Shown piece by piece: positions 27,340 through 34,740 of a stretch of 34,740 bases of DNA (positions are counted from its first letter, which is position 1; each line of letters opens with the position of its first letter). A program made the translations under genes and the position numbers. Source of the DNA: an uncultured Chromatiaceae bacterium (GTDB taxonomy: Bacteria > Pseudomonadota > Gammaproteobacteria > DRLM01); NCBI GenBank assembly GCA_945787555.1, contig CALZJG010000097.1, forward strand, positions 1-34,740. The letters run 5' to 3'. The notes beneath the pieces are model-generated. The model saw only the letters and a program-made list of their open reading frames with translations, searched no databases and was not told where the DNA came from.

Positions 27340-27348
27340 TGCTATGAT
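27340..27348 (+). promoter_or_regulatory. gshA: extended -10 promoter candidate for gshA
   Basis: TGCTATGAT combines a TGN extension with TATGAT, close to the TATAAT consensus. It lies 38 bases before the gshA ATG. No clear -35 box is present, which is usual for extended -10 promoters. Confidence 0.4.
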
Positions 27349-27386
27349 CCTGACTCCCGCCGCCGGCAGCGAATAATCCTGTAGCC

Positions 27387-28688
27387 ATGAGCATCGAACA
27401 CTTGCACGCAGTCCCCCATCTGACCACGGCCCTCACCGGTCCGCTGCTTACCATCGAAAAGCACTTGCTCGCCCGGCAAGCGGCCATCGAAGCCTGGTTC
27501 CGCAATGAATGGCTGGAAACCCCGGCCCCGTTTTATTGCTCGGTGGATCTGCGCAATGCCGGTTTCAAACTGGCGCCGGTGGACACCAACCTGTTTCCCG
27601 CCGGCTTCAACAACCTCAATGCCGCTTTCATGCCACTGTGCATCCAAGCGGTGCAATCGGCAGTCGAGCGCATCTGCCCCACGGCCGCGCGGGTATTACT
27701 CATTCCCGAGAGTCACACCCGCAATCTGTACTACTTGGAAAGTATCGCCACCCTCTGCGAGATCATGTTCAAAGGGGGCTTCGAGGTGCGCGTGGGCTCG
27801 CTGCTGGCAGACGTCCGCGAACCGACCGAGATCTCGCTCCCTTCGGGGCGGCAGGTGCGTTTGGAGCCGCTAGTGCGGCGCGGTGACCAGGTCGGCGTGG
27901 CAGATTTCAAGCCATGCATGGTATTGCTCAACAACGATCTTTCCAGCGGCCGCCCCGAAATATTGGAAGGCTTGGATCAACCCGTCATCCCGCCTTTGGA
28001 GCTGGGCTGGTCCAACCGCCTCAAGTCCGATCACTTCACTCACTACCGCGACGTAACACGCGCCTTCGCCGAACTCGTCGACATCGACCCCTGGCTGATC
28101 GATCCGCTGTTTCTGCAATGCGGTGAAATCAACTTCAGCAAGCGCGAGGGCGAGGACTGCCTGGCGAAAAACGTCGATACGCTGCTTACCAATATTCAGC
28201 GCAAATATGACCAATACGCCATCGACAAACGTCCCTTCGTGGTCCTGAAAGCCGACAGCGGCACTTACGGCATGGGCGTGATGACAGTGCACTCGGCGCT
28301 GGAAGTGCGCGAACTCAATCGCAAGCAACGCACCAAAATGGGCGCCAGCAAGGGTGGGCAGCAAGTCTCGCAAGTAATCCTGCAAGAAGGCGTCTACACC
28401 TTCGAGACCTGGGGTACGGAACAGGCCGTGGCCGAGCCGGTGGTGTACATGATGGATCATTTCGTGGTGGGCGGTTTTTATCGCATTCACACCGGCCGCG
28501 GTCCCGACGAAAATCTCAACGCGCCGGGCATGGCCTTCGAGCCGCTGGCCTTCGCCGAATACTGCAATACGCCGGACATCAAACGCGCCCCCGATGCCCA
28601 CCCCAATCGTTTTTATGCCTACGGCGTCATCGCGCGCCTCGCCCTGTTAGCGGCGGCGCGGGAGATCGCCGACGTTCCCGCAGCGTAA
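27387..28688 (+). CDS. gshA: glutamate-cysteine ligase, Acidithiobacillus-type family (TIGR02049-like)
   Basis: A 433-residue protein making gamma-glutamylcysteine, the first step of glutathione synthesis. It belongs to the family first defined in Acidithiobacillus ferrooxidans, not to the Escherichia coli GshA family. Recognisable runs are FYCSVDLRNAGFKLAPVDTN, NLFPAGFNNLN, LLIPESHTRNLYY, FVVLKADSGTYGMGVM (an ATP-grasp-like segment near 280-295) and MMDHFVVGGFYRIHTGRGPD. The ATG at 27387 fits the family start. The gshB gene follows after six bases, so both glutathione steps are in one transcript; that context strongly supports the call. Confidence 0.93.
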   Translation: MSIEHLHAVPHLTTALTGPLLTIEKHLLARQAAIEAWFRNEWLETPAPFYCSVDLRNAGFKLAPVDTNLFPAGFNNLNAAFMPLCIQAVQSAVERICPTAARVLLIPESHTRNLYYLESIATLCEIMFKGGFEVRVGSLLADVREPTEISLPSGRQVRLEPLVRRGDQVGVADFKPCMVLLNNDLSSGRPEILEGLDQPVIPPLELGWSNRLKSDHFTHYRDVTRAFAELVDIDPWLIDPLFLQCGEINFSKREGEDCLAKNVDTLLTNIQRKYDQYAIDKRPFVVLKADSGTYGMGVMTVHSALEVRELNRKQRTKMGASKGGQQVSQVILQEGVYTFETWGTEQAVAEPVVYMMDHFVVGGFYRIHTGRGPDENLNAPGMAFEPLAFAEYCNTPDIKRAPDAHPNRFYAYGVIARLALLAAAREIADVPAA

Positions 28689-28694
28689 TCACCC

Positions 28695-29669
28695 ATGACC
28701 ATCAAGCTCGGCGTGGTGATGGACCCCATCGGCTCCATCAATCCCAAAAAAGACAGCACCCTGGCCATGTTACTGGCGGCGCAACAACGCGGTTGGGAAC
28801 TGCATTACATGGAACTGGGCGACTTGTCGTTGCGCGATGGTCGCAGCCACGCCTGGATGCGCCGCGTGACGGTGCAGGACGATGCACACAGCTGGTATCG
28901 CTTCGGCGCGCACGACACGCAGCCACTCGATACGCTGGATGTCATCCTGATGCGCAAAGATCCGCCCTTCGATATGGAATACGTGTACGCCACCTATCTC
29001 CTCGAACGCGCCGAAGCGGCGGGGGTACTGGTGGTGAACAAACCGCAAAGCCTGCGTGATGCCAATGAAAAGCTCTACACCGCGTGGTTTGCGCAGTGCA
29101 CACCGCCTACGCTGGTCACGCGCAGCCCAGAGGAATTACGGGCCTTTCTGCGCGAGCACGGCGACATCATATTGAAGCCGCTGGAGGGCATGGGCGGCAG
29201 CGGTGTGTTTCGCCTGCACAGCAGCGATCACAACATCAGCGTGGTGATCGAAACCTTGAGCCGGGTGGGCTCGCGCTACATCATGGCGCAACGCTACCTT
29301 CCCGAAATCAGCGCCGGCGACAAGCGCATCCTACTCATCGACGGCGAGCCCGTGCCCTACGCCTTGGCGCGCATCCCGGCAGCGGGCGAGACGCGCGGCA
29401 ATCTCGCCGCCGGCGGCCGCGGCGAGGGCCTGCCCTTGAGCGAGCGCGATCGCTGGATCGCCGCCCAAGTCGGCCCGACGCTGCGTGCCAAGGGATTGCT
29501 GTTCGTGGGCATCGACGTGATCGGCGCTTACCTCACCGAAATCAACGTCACCAGTCCGACCTGCATCCGTGAATTGGACGCGCTGTACGGGTTGGACATC
29601 GCCGACCGACTGATGGATGTGATCGAGGCCCGACTCAGCGCCCAAACCAACCCGGAGGCGCGACTGTGA
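28695..29669 (+). CDS. gshB: glutathione synthase
   Basis: A 324-residue ATP-grasp enzyme adding glycine to gamma-glutamylcysteine. It begins TIKLGVVMDPIGSINPKKDS, with the family's early MDPI motif, and has MRKDPPFDMEYVYATYLLE, VVNKPQSLRDANEKLYTAWF, the ATP-binding loop LKPLEGMGGSGVFRL, GDKRILLIDGEPVPYALAR, RGNLAAGG and the metal-binding YLTEINVTSPTCIRELD. The length is normal. It begins six bases after gshA and its TGA overlaps the GTG start of apbE by four bases, suggesting translational coupling through this operon. Confidence 0.97.
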   Translation: MTIKLGVVMDPIGSINPKKDSTLAMLLAAQQRGWELHYMELGDLSLRDGRSHAWMRRVTVQDDAHSWYRFGAHDTQPLDTLDVILMRKDPPFDMEYVYATYLLERAEAAGVLVVNKPQSLRDANEKLYTAWFAQCTPPTLVTRSPEELRAFLREHGDIILKPLEGMGGSGVFRLHSSDHNISVVIETLSRVGSRYIMAQRYLPEISAGDKRILLIDGEPVPYALARIPAAGETRGNLAAGGRGEGLPLSERDRWIAAQVGPTLRAKGLLFVGIDVIGAYLTEINVTSPTCIRELDALYGLDIADRLMDVIEARLSAQTNPEARL

Positions 29670-30721
29670 GACGCCCCGGGTCATGGTGTCTGTGGTTCTT
29701 GCTGAGCGTCGCGACACTGCTGACGGCATGCGAACGCCCCGCGGAAAAAGTTCACCACGAACAAATCTTCGCCTTCGGCACACTGGTGGAAATCACCATC
29801 GCCGGTACCGACGAAGCCACGGCGCAGCGCGGCAGCACGGCGGTGATTCGCACGCTCAACGAGCTGCACCGCCGCTGGCATGCCTGGGAACCCAGCCCGC
29901 TCACCACCCTCAACGAGCAGCTCGCGCGCGGCGCGGCAACCGATGTGGAGGCCGACATGCTGCCGGTCATCCTCGCTGCGCAGCAGTTATCGCGCGCCAG
30001 CGACGGACTGTTCAATCCCGCCCTCGGACGCTTGCTCAGTCACTGGGGCTTTCAACTCGAGCAACGCCCTGAGGAGGTGCCACCACCGCACCCCGATGCC
30101 GTGCGCGAACTACTGGCACAGCATCCCAGCATGGAGGATTTGCACGTCGAGAACGGCCAGCTACGCAGCGCTAATCCGGCTGTGCAATTGGATTTCGGCG
30201 CCTATCTCAAGGGCTATGGCGTGGACCTGGCTATCGAGGCGCTACAGCAGTTGGGCATAGCGCACGCTATCGTCAACGCCGGCGGCGATTTGCGCGCCAT
30301 CGGACGGCGCGGAGAGCGCCCCTGGCGGGTCGGCATCCGTGATCCACGCGGCCCTGGCGTACTCGCCAGTCTGCAAATCGAGGGCGACGAATGCGTGTTC
30401 ACCTCGGGCGATTACGAACGTTATTTCGACCATGAAGGCGTGCGCTACCATCACATCCTCGACCCGCGCACTGGCTATCCGGCGCGCGGCACCACCTCGG
30501 TGACGGTGGTACACGGTAGTGGCGCGGCAGCCGACGCCGCCGCCACCGCCTTGTTCATCGCCGGCCCCGAGCGCTGGCGCGAGACGGCTCGGGCGATGGG
30601 TATCGAGCACGTCATGTTAGTAGACGCGGCGGGCAAGGTGTGGGCCACACCCGGACTCGCGGCACGCCTCACTTTCGAAAGCGCGCAGCCGCCCGAGATG
30701 GAAGTGGTGACGCTGCCATGA
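29666..30721 (+). CDS. apbE: FAD:protein FMN transferase, lipoprotein
   Basis: A 351-residue exported lipoprotein that attaches FMN covalently to Thr or Ser of target redox proteins outside the cytoplasm. The N-terminus MRRPGSWCLWFLLSVATLLT is followed by AC, a lipobox with Cys22. The ApbE fold shows EQIFAFGTLVEITIAG, SDGLFNPALGRLLSHWGF, LDFGAYLKGYGVDLA, HAIVNAGGDLRAIG, YHHILDPRTGYPARG and the metal-site region AAADAAATALFIAG. The start is GTG at 29666, overlapping the gshB stop. Its stop overlaps the ATG of the NusG_II gene. I found no typical flavinylation motif ([DS]xxSGA[TS]) in the other proteins of the window, so its target is elsewhere or of another type. Confidence 0.94.
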   Translation: MRRPGSWCLWFLLSVATLLTACERPAEKVHHEQIFAFGTLVEITIAGTDEATAQRGSTAVIRTLNELHRRWHAWEPSPLTTLNEQLARGAATDVEADMLPVILAAQQLSRASDGLFNPALGRLLSHWGFQLEQRPEEVPPPHPDAVRELLAQHPSMEDLHVENGQLRSANPAVQLDFGAYLKGYGVDLAIEALQQLGIAHAIVNAGGDLRAIGRRGERPWRVGIRDPRGPGVLASLQIEGDECVFTSGDYERYFDHEGVRYHHILDPRTGYPARGTTSVTVVHGSGAAADAAATALFIAGPERWRETARAMGIEHVMLVDAAGKVWATPGLAARLTFESAQPPEMEVVTLP

Positions 30722-31074
30722 CGCGCGCCGATGTCATCGCTGTGGTGTTGGCGGTGGTCATGCTGCCGTTCCTTTATGTCAGTTTTTGGGGTAACGAAGG
30801 GGTGGCCGACACCATCCGCGTGCACAGTGTCGAGGGCATCATCACGCTGCCGCTCACGGCGCACCGCCGCCTGCATGTGCAGGGTCCGCTGGGGGCGAGC
30901 GTGCTGGAAGTCAGTGAGGGTCGGGTGCGCTTCGTGGCCTCACCCTGCCGGGGCCAGCAATGCGTGCACAGCGGTTGGCTAAGCCGAGCCGGTGACGTGG
31001 CCGCCTGCCTACCCAACGGCGTAACGGTGGCGGTCACAGGCCGTCAGCCGCGCTACGATGCCATCAACTTCTGA
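30718..31074 (+). CDS. NusG domain II-containing membrane-anchored protein
   Basis: A 118-residue protein with an N-terminal membrane anchor (about residues 5-24, VIAVVLAVVMLPFLYVSFWG) and an extracytoplasmic domain of the NusG_II type. The domain has the two-cysteine segment SPCRGQQCVHSGWLSRAGD followed by VAACLPNGVTVAVTG, the usual hallmark. It has no connection to transcription factor NusG beyond the shared fold. The ATG at 30718 overlaps the apbE stop by four bases, so the two are coupled. Proteins of this kind often sit with apbE and Gx-type membrane genes; the three conserved Cys suggest a redox or metal role, by inference. Confidence 0.87.
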   Translation: MTRADVIAVVLAVVMLPFLYVSFWGNEGVADTIRVHSVEGIITLPLTAHRRLHVQGPLGASVLEVSEGRVRFVASPCRGQQCVHSGWLSRAGDVAACLPNGVTVAVTGRQPRYDAINF

Positions 31075-31149
31075 CGTGGCTCAAGTATCCCGGCCGGCAC
31101 CCGACCACAGGATCAGGCCCCCGGCCATGGACCAACCTCGTAACAGACC

Positions 31150-31662
31150 ATGACGCTGACCCTACAAACCACGCGTGACGACCACCGTATCGCCGCCCTA
31201 GCGGCCTTGGCCATCGTCATCCATATGGCCGAAAGCGCGCTTCCCATGCCCCTACCGGGCGTCAAACCGGGCCTGGCCAATGTGGTCACGGTGTTGGTGT
31301 TGGTGCACTACGGCTGGGGTGCAGCGGCGTGGGTGGCGCTGTTACGCGTCTTCGTGGGCAGTCTGCTGATCGGCACTTTTCTCTCACCGACCTTCGTGCT
31401 GAGCCTGACCGGCGCCCTAGCCAGTCTGCTGGTGCTGCGGCTCGCGTTGCTGGTGCCCGGCCGCGGCTTCGGCCCGCTGGGTTATAGTGTCCTGGCGGCC
31501 TTGGCGCACATGGTCGGCCAGTTCTGCGCCGCCTACGTGTTGTTCATACCCCATCCGGCGCTGTGGCACTTGTTCCCGGTACTGATGAGCGCCGCTCTAG
31601 TGTTCGGAATTGTCGGTGGTATCATCGCCTTGGCCGCGCAAAAACAGCTGCATCAGGAATAG
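31150..31662 (+). CDS. Gx transporter family membrane protein (Hpre_diP_synt_I family)
   Basis: A 170-residue integral membrane protein with about five spans. It carries the family motif PLPGVKPGLANVVTVLVLVH near residues 34-53, then RVFVGSLLIGTFLSPTFVLS and SAALVFGIVGGIIALAA. The family is often named heptaprenyl diphosphate synthase component I, but its fold resembles ECF-type substrate-binding membrane proteins and no prenyl synthase partner lies here. It is 75 bp after the NusG_II gene and four bases before tonB. Its place after apbE and NusG_II suggests a flavin- or cofactor-linked membrane task, not proven. Its substrate is unknown. Confidence 0.85.
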   Translation: MTLTLQTTRDDHRIAALAALAIVIHMAESALPMPLPGVKPGLANVVTVLVLVHYGWGAAAWVALLRVFVGSLLIGTFLSPTFVLSLTGALASLLVLRLALLVPGRGFGPLGYSVLAALAHMVGQFCAAYVLFIPHPALWHLFPVLMSAALVFGIVGGIIALAAQKQLHQE

Positions 31663-31666
31663 AACC

Positions 31667-32554
31667 ATGTCCGCCGCCATACCTACCACACCCCAGGTCA
31701 CCGCCGCCGACCGGCTAGGAATGACCTTGTTCTTCTCGGTGGTGTTGCACGCGGTCATCATCCTCGGCGTGGTATTCGTACAAAACGACACCACCAAGCC
31801 CAAAGACACCCCGCCGCTGGAAATCATCCTCACCCATGAGACCAGCGAGCTAGCGCCCGAGGATGCCGACTATCTCGCCCAGGCCAATCAAGAAGGTAGC
31901 GGCAACACCCAAGAGCGGGTGCGTCCCGCCAATCCCCCACCCGCGCCCGTGGCGCCGGAACTGCGCGGGGTGCATGAGCGCGTCTCACCGCCGCAGCAAA
32001 GCCAACCGCTACAGGCCAGCGTGGAACAACAGGTGCTGGCCGTCGAGACGCCGGCCGAGCGCGTCGTGACGGTGCAGGAAGACCAGCCCTTGCCGGAAGC
32101 GGAGCAACCTTCCGCCGCCGAACTGGTCTCACGCAGCCGCGAATTCGCCCGCCTCAGCGCCGAACTCAGCCAATCGCTGCAAGCGTACACCAAACGACCC
32201 CGAGCGCACTACGTCACCTCCAACAGCAAGTCATTGCGTGACGCCGCCTATCTCGCCGCCTGGGTGAGCAAGGTCGAACGCATCGGCAATATCAACTACC
32301 CGGAGGAAGCCAAACACCAGCACTTATCGGGCAACCTGGTGCTGGACGTGGCGCTGAACGCCGATGGGACGATGCACAGCATCGAATTGCGCCGCTCCAG
32401 CGGTCACAAAGTCCTCGATGACGCCGCCATCCGTATCGTGCAACTCGCCGCGCCCTATGCGGCTTTCACGGACGAAATGCGCGCGGAATTCGACATTCTG
32501 CATATCACCCGCACCTGGCAATTCCAGAGCGGCGATCGCTTCGCCGCGCAATAA
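31667..32554 (+). CDS. tonB: energy transducer TonB
   Basis: A 295-residue periplasmic protein anchored by one span (about residues 19-38, MTLFFSVVLHAVIILGVVFV). A long Pro/Gln/Glu-rich periplasmic linker follows (PANPPPAPVAPELRGVHERV and onward). The C-terminal TonB domain shows YLAAWVSKVERIGNINYPEE, GNLVLDVALNADGTMHSIEL and RSSGHKVLDDAAIRIVQLAA. It passes proton-motive energy to outer-membrane receptors with ExbB/ExbD, which are not in the window. The frame is open upstream to 31610, but the ATG at 31667, four bases after the Gx stop, gives the right topology. TonB between gshB and algH is the Pseudomonas-like order. Confidence 0.92.
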   Translation: MSAAIPTTPQVTAADRLGMTLFFSVVLHAVIILGVVFVQNDTTKPKDTPPLEIILTHETSELAPEDADYLAQANQEGSGNTQERVRPANPPPAPVAPELRGVHERVSPPQQSQPLQASVEQQVLAVETPAERVVTVQEDQPLPEAEQPSAAELVSRSREFARLSAELSQSLQAYTKRPRAHYVTSNSKSLRDAAYLAAWVSKVERIGNINYPEEAKHQHLSGNLVLDVALNADGTMHSIELRRSSGHKVLDDAAIRIVQLAAPYAAFTDEMRAEFDILHITRTWQFQSGDRFAAQ

Positions 32555-32560
32555 GCGCGG

Positions 32561-32575
32561 GCGGTGCAGCACCGC
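32561..32575 (+). terminator. short GC-rich hairpin after tonB
   Basis: GCGGTG pairs with CACCGC in a tight hairpin directly after the tonB stop, but without a T run. A second hairpin, GTCAGT/ACTGAC (32578-32598), follows, and a TACTAT box (32602-32607) lies just before algH. Partial termination or a processing site is possible. Confidence 0.3.
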
Positions 32576-32612
32576 TTGTCAGTGCCGTCACCACTGACGG
32601 ATACTATGCCCT

Positions 32613-33173
32613 ATGATCGAAAGCGCGACCCTCACCAACCAGTTCCTCATCGCCATGCCGGCGCTGGCTGACCCTAATTTCCAGCGCAGTGTCACTTATA
32701 TTTGTGAACACAGCCCCGAAGGAGCGATGGGCATCGTCATCAATCGACCGCTGGACATCACCCTGGGCGACGTACTGCAACATATGAAAATCCCAACGGA
32801 AGGCGGCATCGGGGCTACCCGGGTGTTCATGGGCGGTCCGGTGCAGCCCGATCGCGGTTTCGTGCTGCATCATCCGGCACGACGTTGGGACAGCACCTTG
32901 CGCATCACCGAGGAGCTGGCCGTGACCACCTCGCGCGACATCCTCGAGCACATGGCCGAGGGTGACGGCCCCAACGACGCCCTGGTGGCGCTGGGCTACG
33001 CCGGCTGGGGCGCGGGGCAATTGGAGCAAGAGTTGGCGGACAATGTTTGGCTCAGTGCGCCGGCGGATCAACACATTCTATTCGATACACCGTGGCAACA
33101 ACGCTGGACAGCGGCGGCAAAACTGATGGGCATCGATCTGGCACAGATTTCCGACCAGATCGGCCACGCATGA
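32613..33173 (+). CDS. algH: YqgE/AlgH family protein
   Basis: A 186-residue protein of the UPF0301 family, found in the same place (before ruvX/yqgF) in many gammaproteobacteria. It shows LTNQFLIAMPALADPNFQRS, VTYICEHSPEGAMGIVINRP, FMGGPVQPDRGFVLHHP, ALGYAGWGAGQLEQELADN and WLSAPADQHILFDTPWQQRW. In Pseudomonas the family has been linked to alginate regulation, but its biochemical task remains unclear; I do not claim it here. The ATG at 32613 fits the family. Its stop overlaps the ruvX start (ATGA). Confidence 0.95.
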   Translation: MIESATLTNQFLIAMPALADPNFQRSVTYICEHSPEGAMGIVINRPLDITLGDVLQHMKIPTEGGIGATRVFMGGPVQPDRGFVLHHPARRWDSTLRITEELAVTTSRDILEHMAEGDGPNDALVALGYAGWGAGQLEQELADNVWLSAPADQHILFDTPWQQRWTAAAKLMGIDLAQISDQIGHA

Positions 33174-33600
33174 ACGACGCGCCGACCACGGTGCTGGGTT
33201 TCGACTACGGATTGAGACGCATCGGCGTGGCGGTGGGCCAAACCCTCACCGCCACCGCGACACCGTTGACCACGGTCCATGCGCAAGACGGGCGACCCGC
33301 ATGGGAAGCCATCGAACGGTTGCTGGCCGAATGGTCGCCTAAGGCGCTGGTGGTCGGCCTACCGCTGAACATGGATGGAACAGAACATGAGATGACTCAT
33401 GCGGCGCGAGACTTCGCCGCACAGTTGCATTCGCGCTATCACAAGCCGGTGCACCTGGTGGATGAAAGACTCTCGTCGCTAGAGGCGGAACGTATCCTCG
33501 CCGCGCAAGGCAAACGCGGACGCGGCGGAAGAACGGACATCGATAAGATCGCAGCCCAACTCATCCTGCAAAGTTGGCTCGCGCAACAGGGAAACTCACT

Positions 33601-33604
<4 letters not shown>
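33170..33604 (+). CDS. ruvX: Holliday junction resolvase-like protein YqgF/RuvX
   Basis: A 144-residue RNase H-fold protein. It has the first catalytic Asp in VLGFDYGLRRIGVAVGQ, ALVVGLPLNMDGTEHEMTHA in the middle, HLVDERLSSLEAERIL with the conserved Asp-Glu-Arg, and the end GRTDIDKIAAQLILQSWLAQ with further acidic residues. The family acts in 16S rRNA 5'-end maturation and was first proposed as a junction resolvase. The frame is open upstream, but the ATG at 33170, overlapping the algH stop, gives the standard length. Its own stop overlaps the pyrR ATG by four bases, so algH, ruvX and pyrR are translationally linked. Confidence 0.96.
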
Positions 33605-34110
<506 letters not shown>

Positions 34111-34135
34111 TGCACCGCACCTAAGGACCGTCGCC

Positions 34136-34740
34136 ATGCTGACAAGGAACATCCAACTGGACGCGCAAGGCCGCTTGCGCCACTTTCTCAGCATCGAGGG
34201 ACTCAAGCGCGCCGTGTTGGTGGAAATCCTCGATCTCGCCGAATCCTTCGCCGGGGTGACGGAGCAGACAGTGAAGAAAGTGCCGCTGTTACGCGGCAAG
34301 ACCATCGTCAATCTGTTCTTCGAATCGAGCACCCGTACCCGCACCACCTTCGAATTGGCGGCCAAACGCCTCTCGGCCGACGTGCTCAATCTCAACATCA
34401 ACGTCTCTGCCACCACCAAGGGCGAAACGCTGCTCGACACCCTACATAATCTCGAAGCCATGCACACCGACATGTTCGTGGTGCGGCACGCCGATTCGGG
34501 CGCGGCGCATTTTATTGCCGCCCATGTCGCACCGCATGTGCATGTCATCAACGCCGGCGACGGCAGCCATGCCCACCCCACCCAGGCGATGCTGGATATG
34601 TTCACCATCCGCCGCGTCAAGGGCGAGTTCGCGCCGCTCGCTGTGGCCATCGTCGGCGACTTGCTGCACTCGCGCGTCGCCCGCTCGCAGATCCACGCCT
34701 TGACCACCCTGGGGGTGAGCGAAGTGCGCGTCATCGCCCC
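34136..34740 (+). CDS. pyrB: aspartate carbamoyltransferase catalytic chain, N-terminal part (3' end outside window)
   Basis: An open frame from ATG 34136 to the window end gives 201 complete codons of a protein usually about 310-340 long in this group. It catalyses carbamoyl transfer to aspartate, the first committed step of pyrimidine synthesis. The carbamoyl-phosphate loop [13 protein letters not shown] is present at about residues 61-73, then [14 protein letters not shown] with the loop Lys, [33 protein letters not shown] and [25 protein letters not shown] lies upstream of the ATG. It follows pyrR, as in Pseudomonas, where pyrC-like genes come next; here those would be beyond the window. 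Confidence 0.96.
   Translation, partial: MLTRNIQLDAQGRLRHFLSIEGLKRAVLVEILDLAESFAGVTEQTVKKVPLLRGKTIVNLFFESSTRTRTTFELAAKRLSADVLNLNINVSATTKGETLLDTLHNLEAMHTDMFVVRHADSGAAHFIAAHVAPHVHVINAGDGSHAHPTQAMLDMFTIRRVKGEFAPLAVAIVGDLLHSRVARSQIHALTTLGVSEVRVIA

Overview
The window reads as chromosomal DNA from a GC-rich gammaproteobacterium, probably an autotrophic or sulfur-oxidising type. The clues are the gshB/tonB/algH/ruvX/pyrR/pyrB order familiar from Pseudomonas-like genomes, a tkt-gap-pgk-pyk-fba cluster with a Calvin-type class II aldolase, a glutamate-cysteine ligase of the Acidithiobacillus-type family, an S-adenosylhomocysteine (SAH) riboswitch before ahcY, and an exosortase/PEP-CTERM exopolysaccharide system. 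The genus cannot be fixed from sequence alone. No rRNA, tRNA, CRISPR array, integrase or transposase gene was seen.

Layout. 1-6.9 kb: exopolysaccharide region. On the minus strand lie the N-terminal part of the PEP-CTERM histidine kinase PrsK, the initiating sugar transferase EpsB and a stand-alone cyclic-nucleotide-binding protein. On the plus strand lie three nucleotide-sugar enzymes: UDP-glucose dehydrogenase, a TviB-type dehydrogenase and UDP-glucuronate 4-epimerase. A 14-bp tandem repeat lies between the two groups. 6.9-8.3 kb: an HD-GYP protein. 8.5-15.7 kb: central carbon operon tkt-gap-pgk-pyk-fba on the minus strand, ended by a strong terminator, with two palindromic repeat elements in its gaps. 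16.2-20.0 kb: methyl cycle, metK, SAH riboswitch, ahcY, a 180-bp composite palindromic element, metF. 20.1-21.3 kb: an outer-membrane beta-barrel protein facing a PEP-CTERM-tagged secreted protein. 21.7-26.9 kb: bioA, a four-PAS GGDEF-EAL protein and rsmE. 27.07-27.19 kb: a 41-residue single-pass membrane protein behind a perfect 16-bp palindrome. 27.4-34.7 kb: a mostly tightly packed run, gshA-gshB-apbE-NusG_II-Gx-tonB-algH-ruvX-pyrR-pyrB.

How it fits together. PrsK belongs to a two-component pair known to act with sigma-54 on PEP-CTERM genes. The PEP-CTERM gene at 21 kb has a good -24/-12 match upstream, so the two ends of this story may be one regulon. EpsB and the three sugar enzymes would supply uronic-acid-rich polymer. 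Two cyclic-di-GMP enzymes (HD-GYP and GGDEF-EAL) and one cNMP sensor are plausible controllers, but that link is inference. The genes are mostly well-known families. The less explained parts are the small membrane protein with its palindrome, the ApbE/NusG_II/Gx trio placed between gshB and tonB, the tandem-repeat leader of the cNMP protein, and several dispersed palindromic elements.
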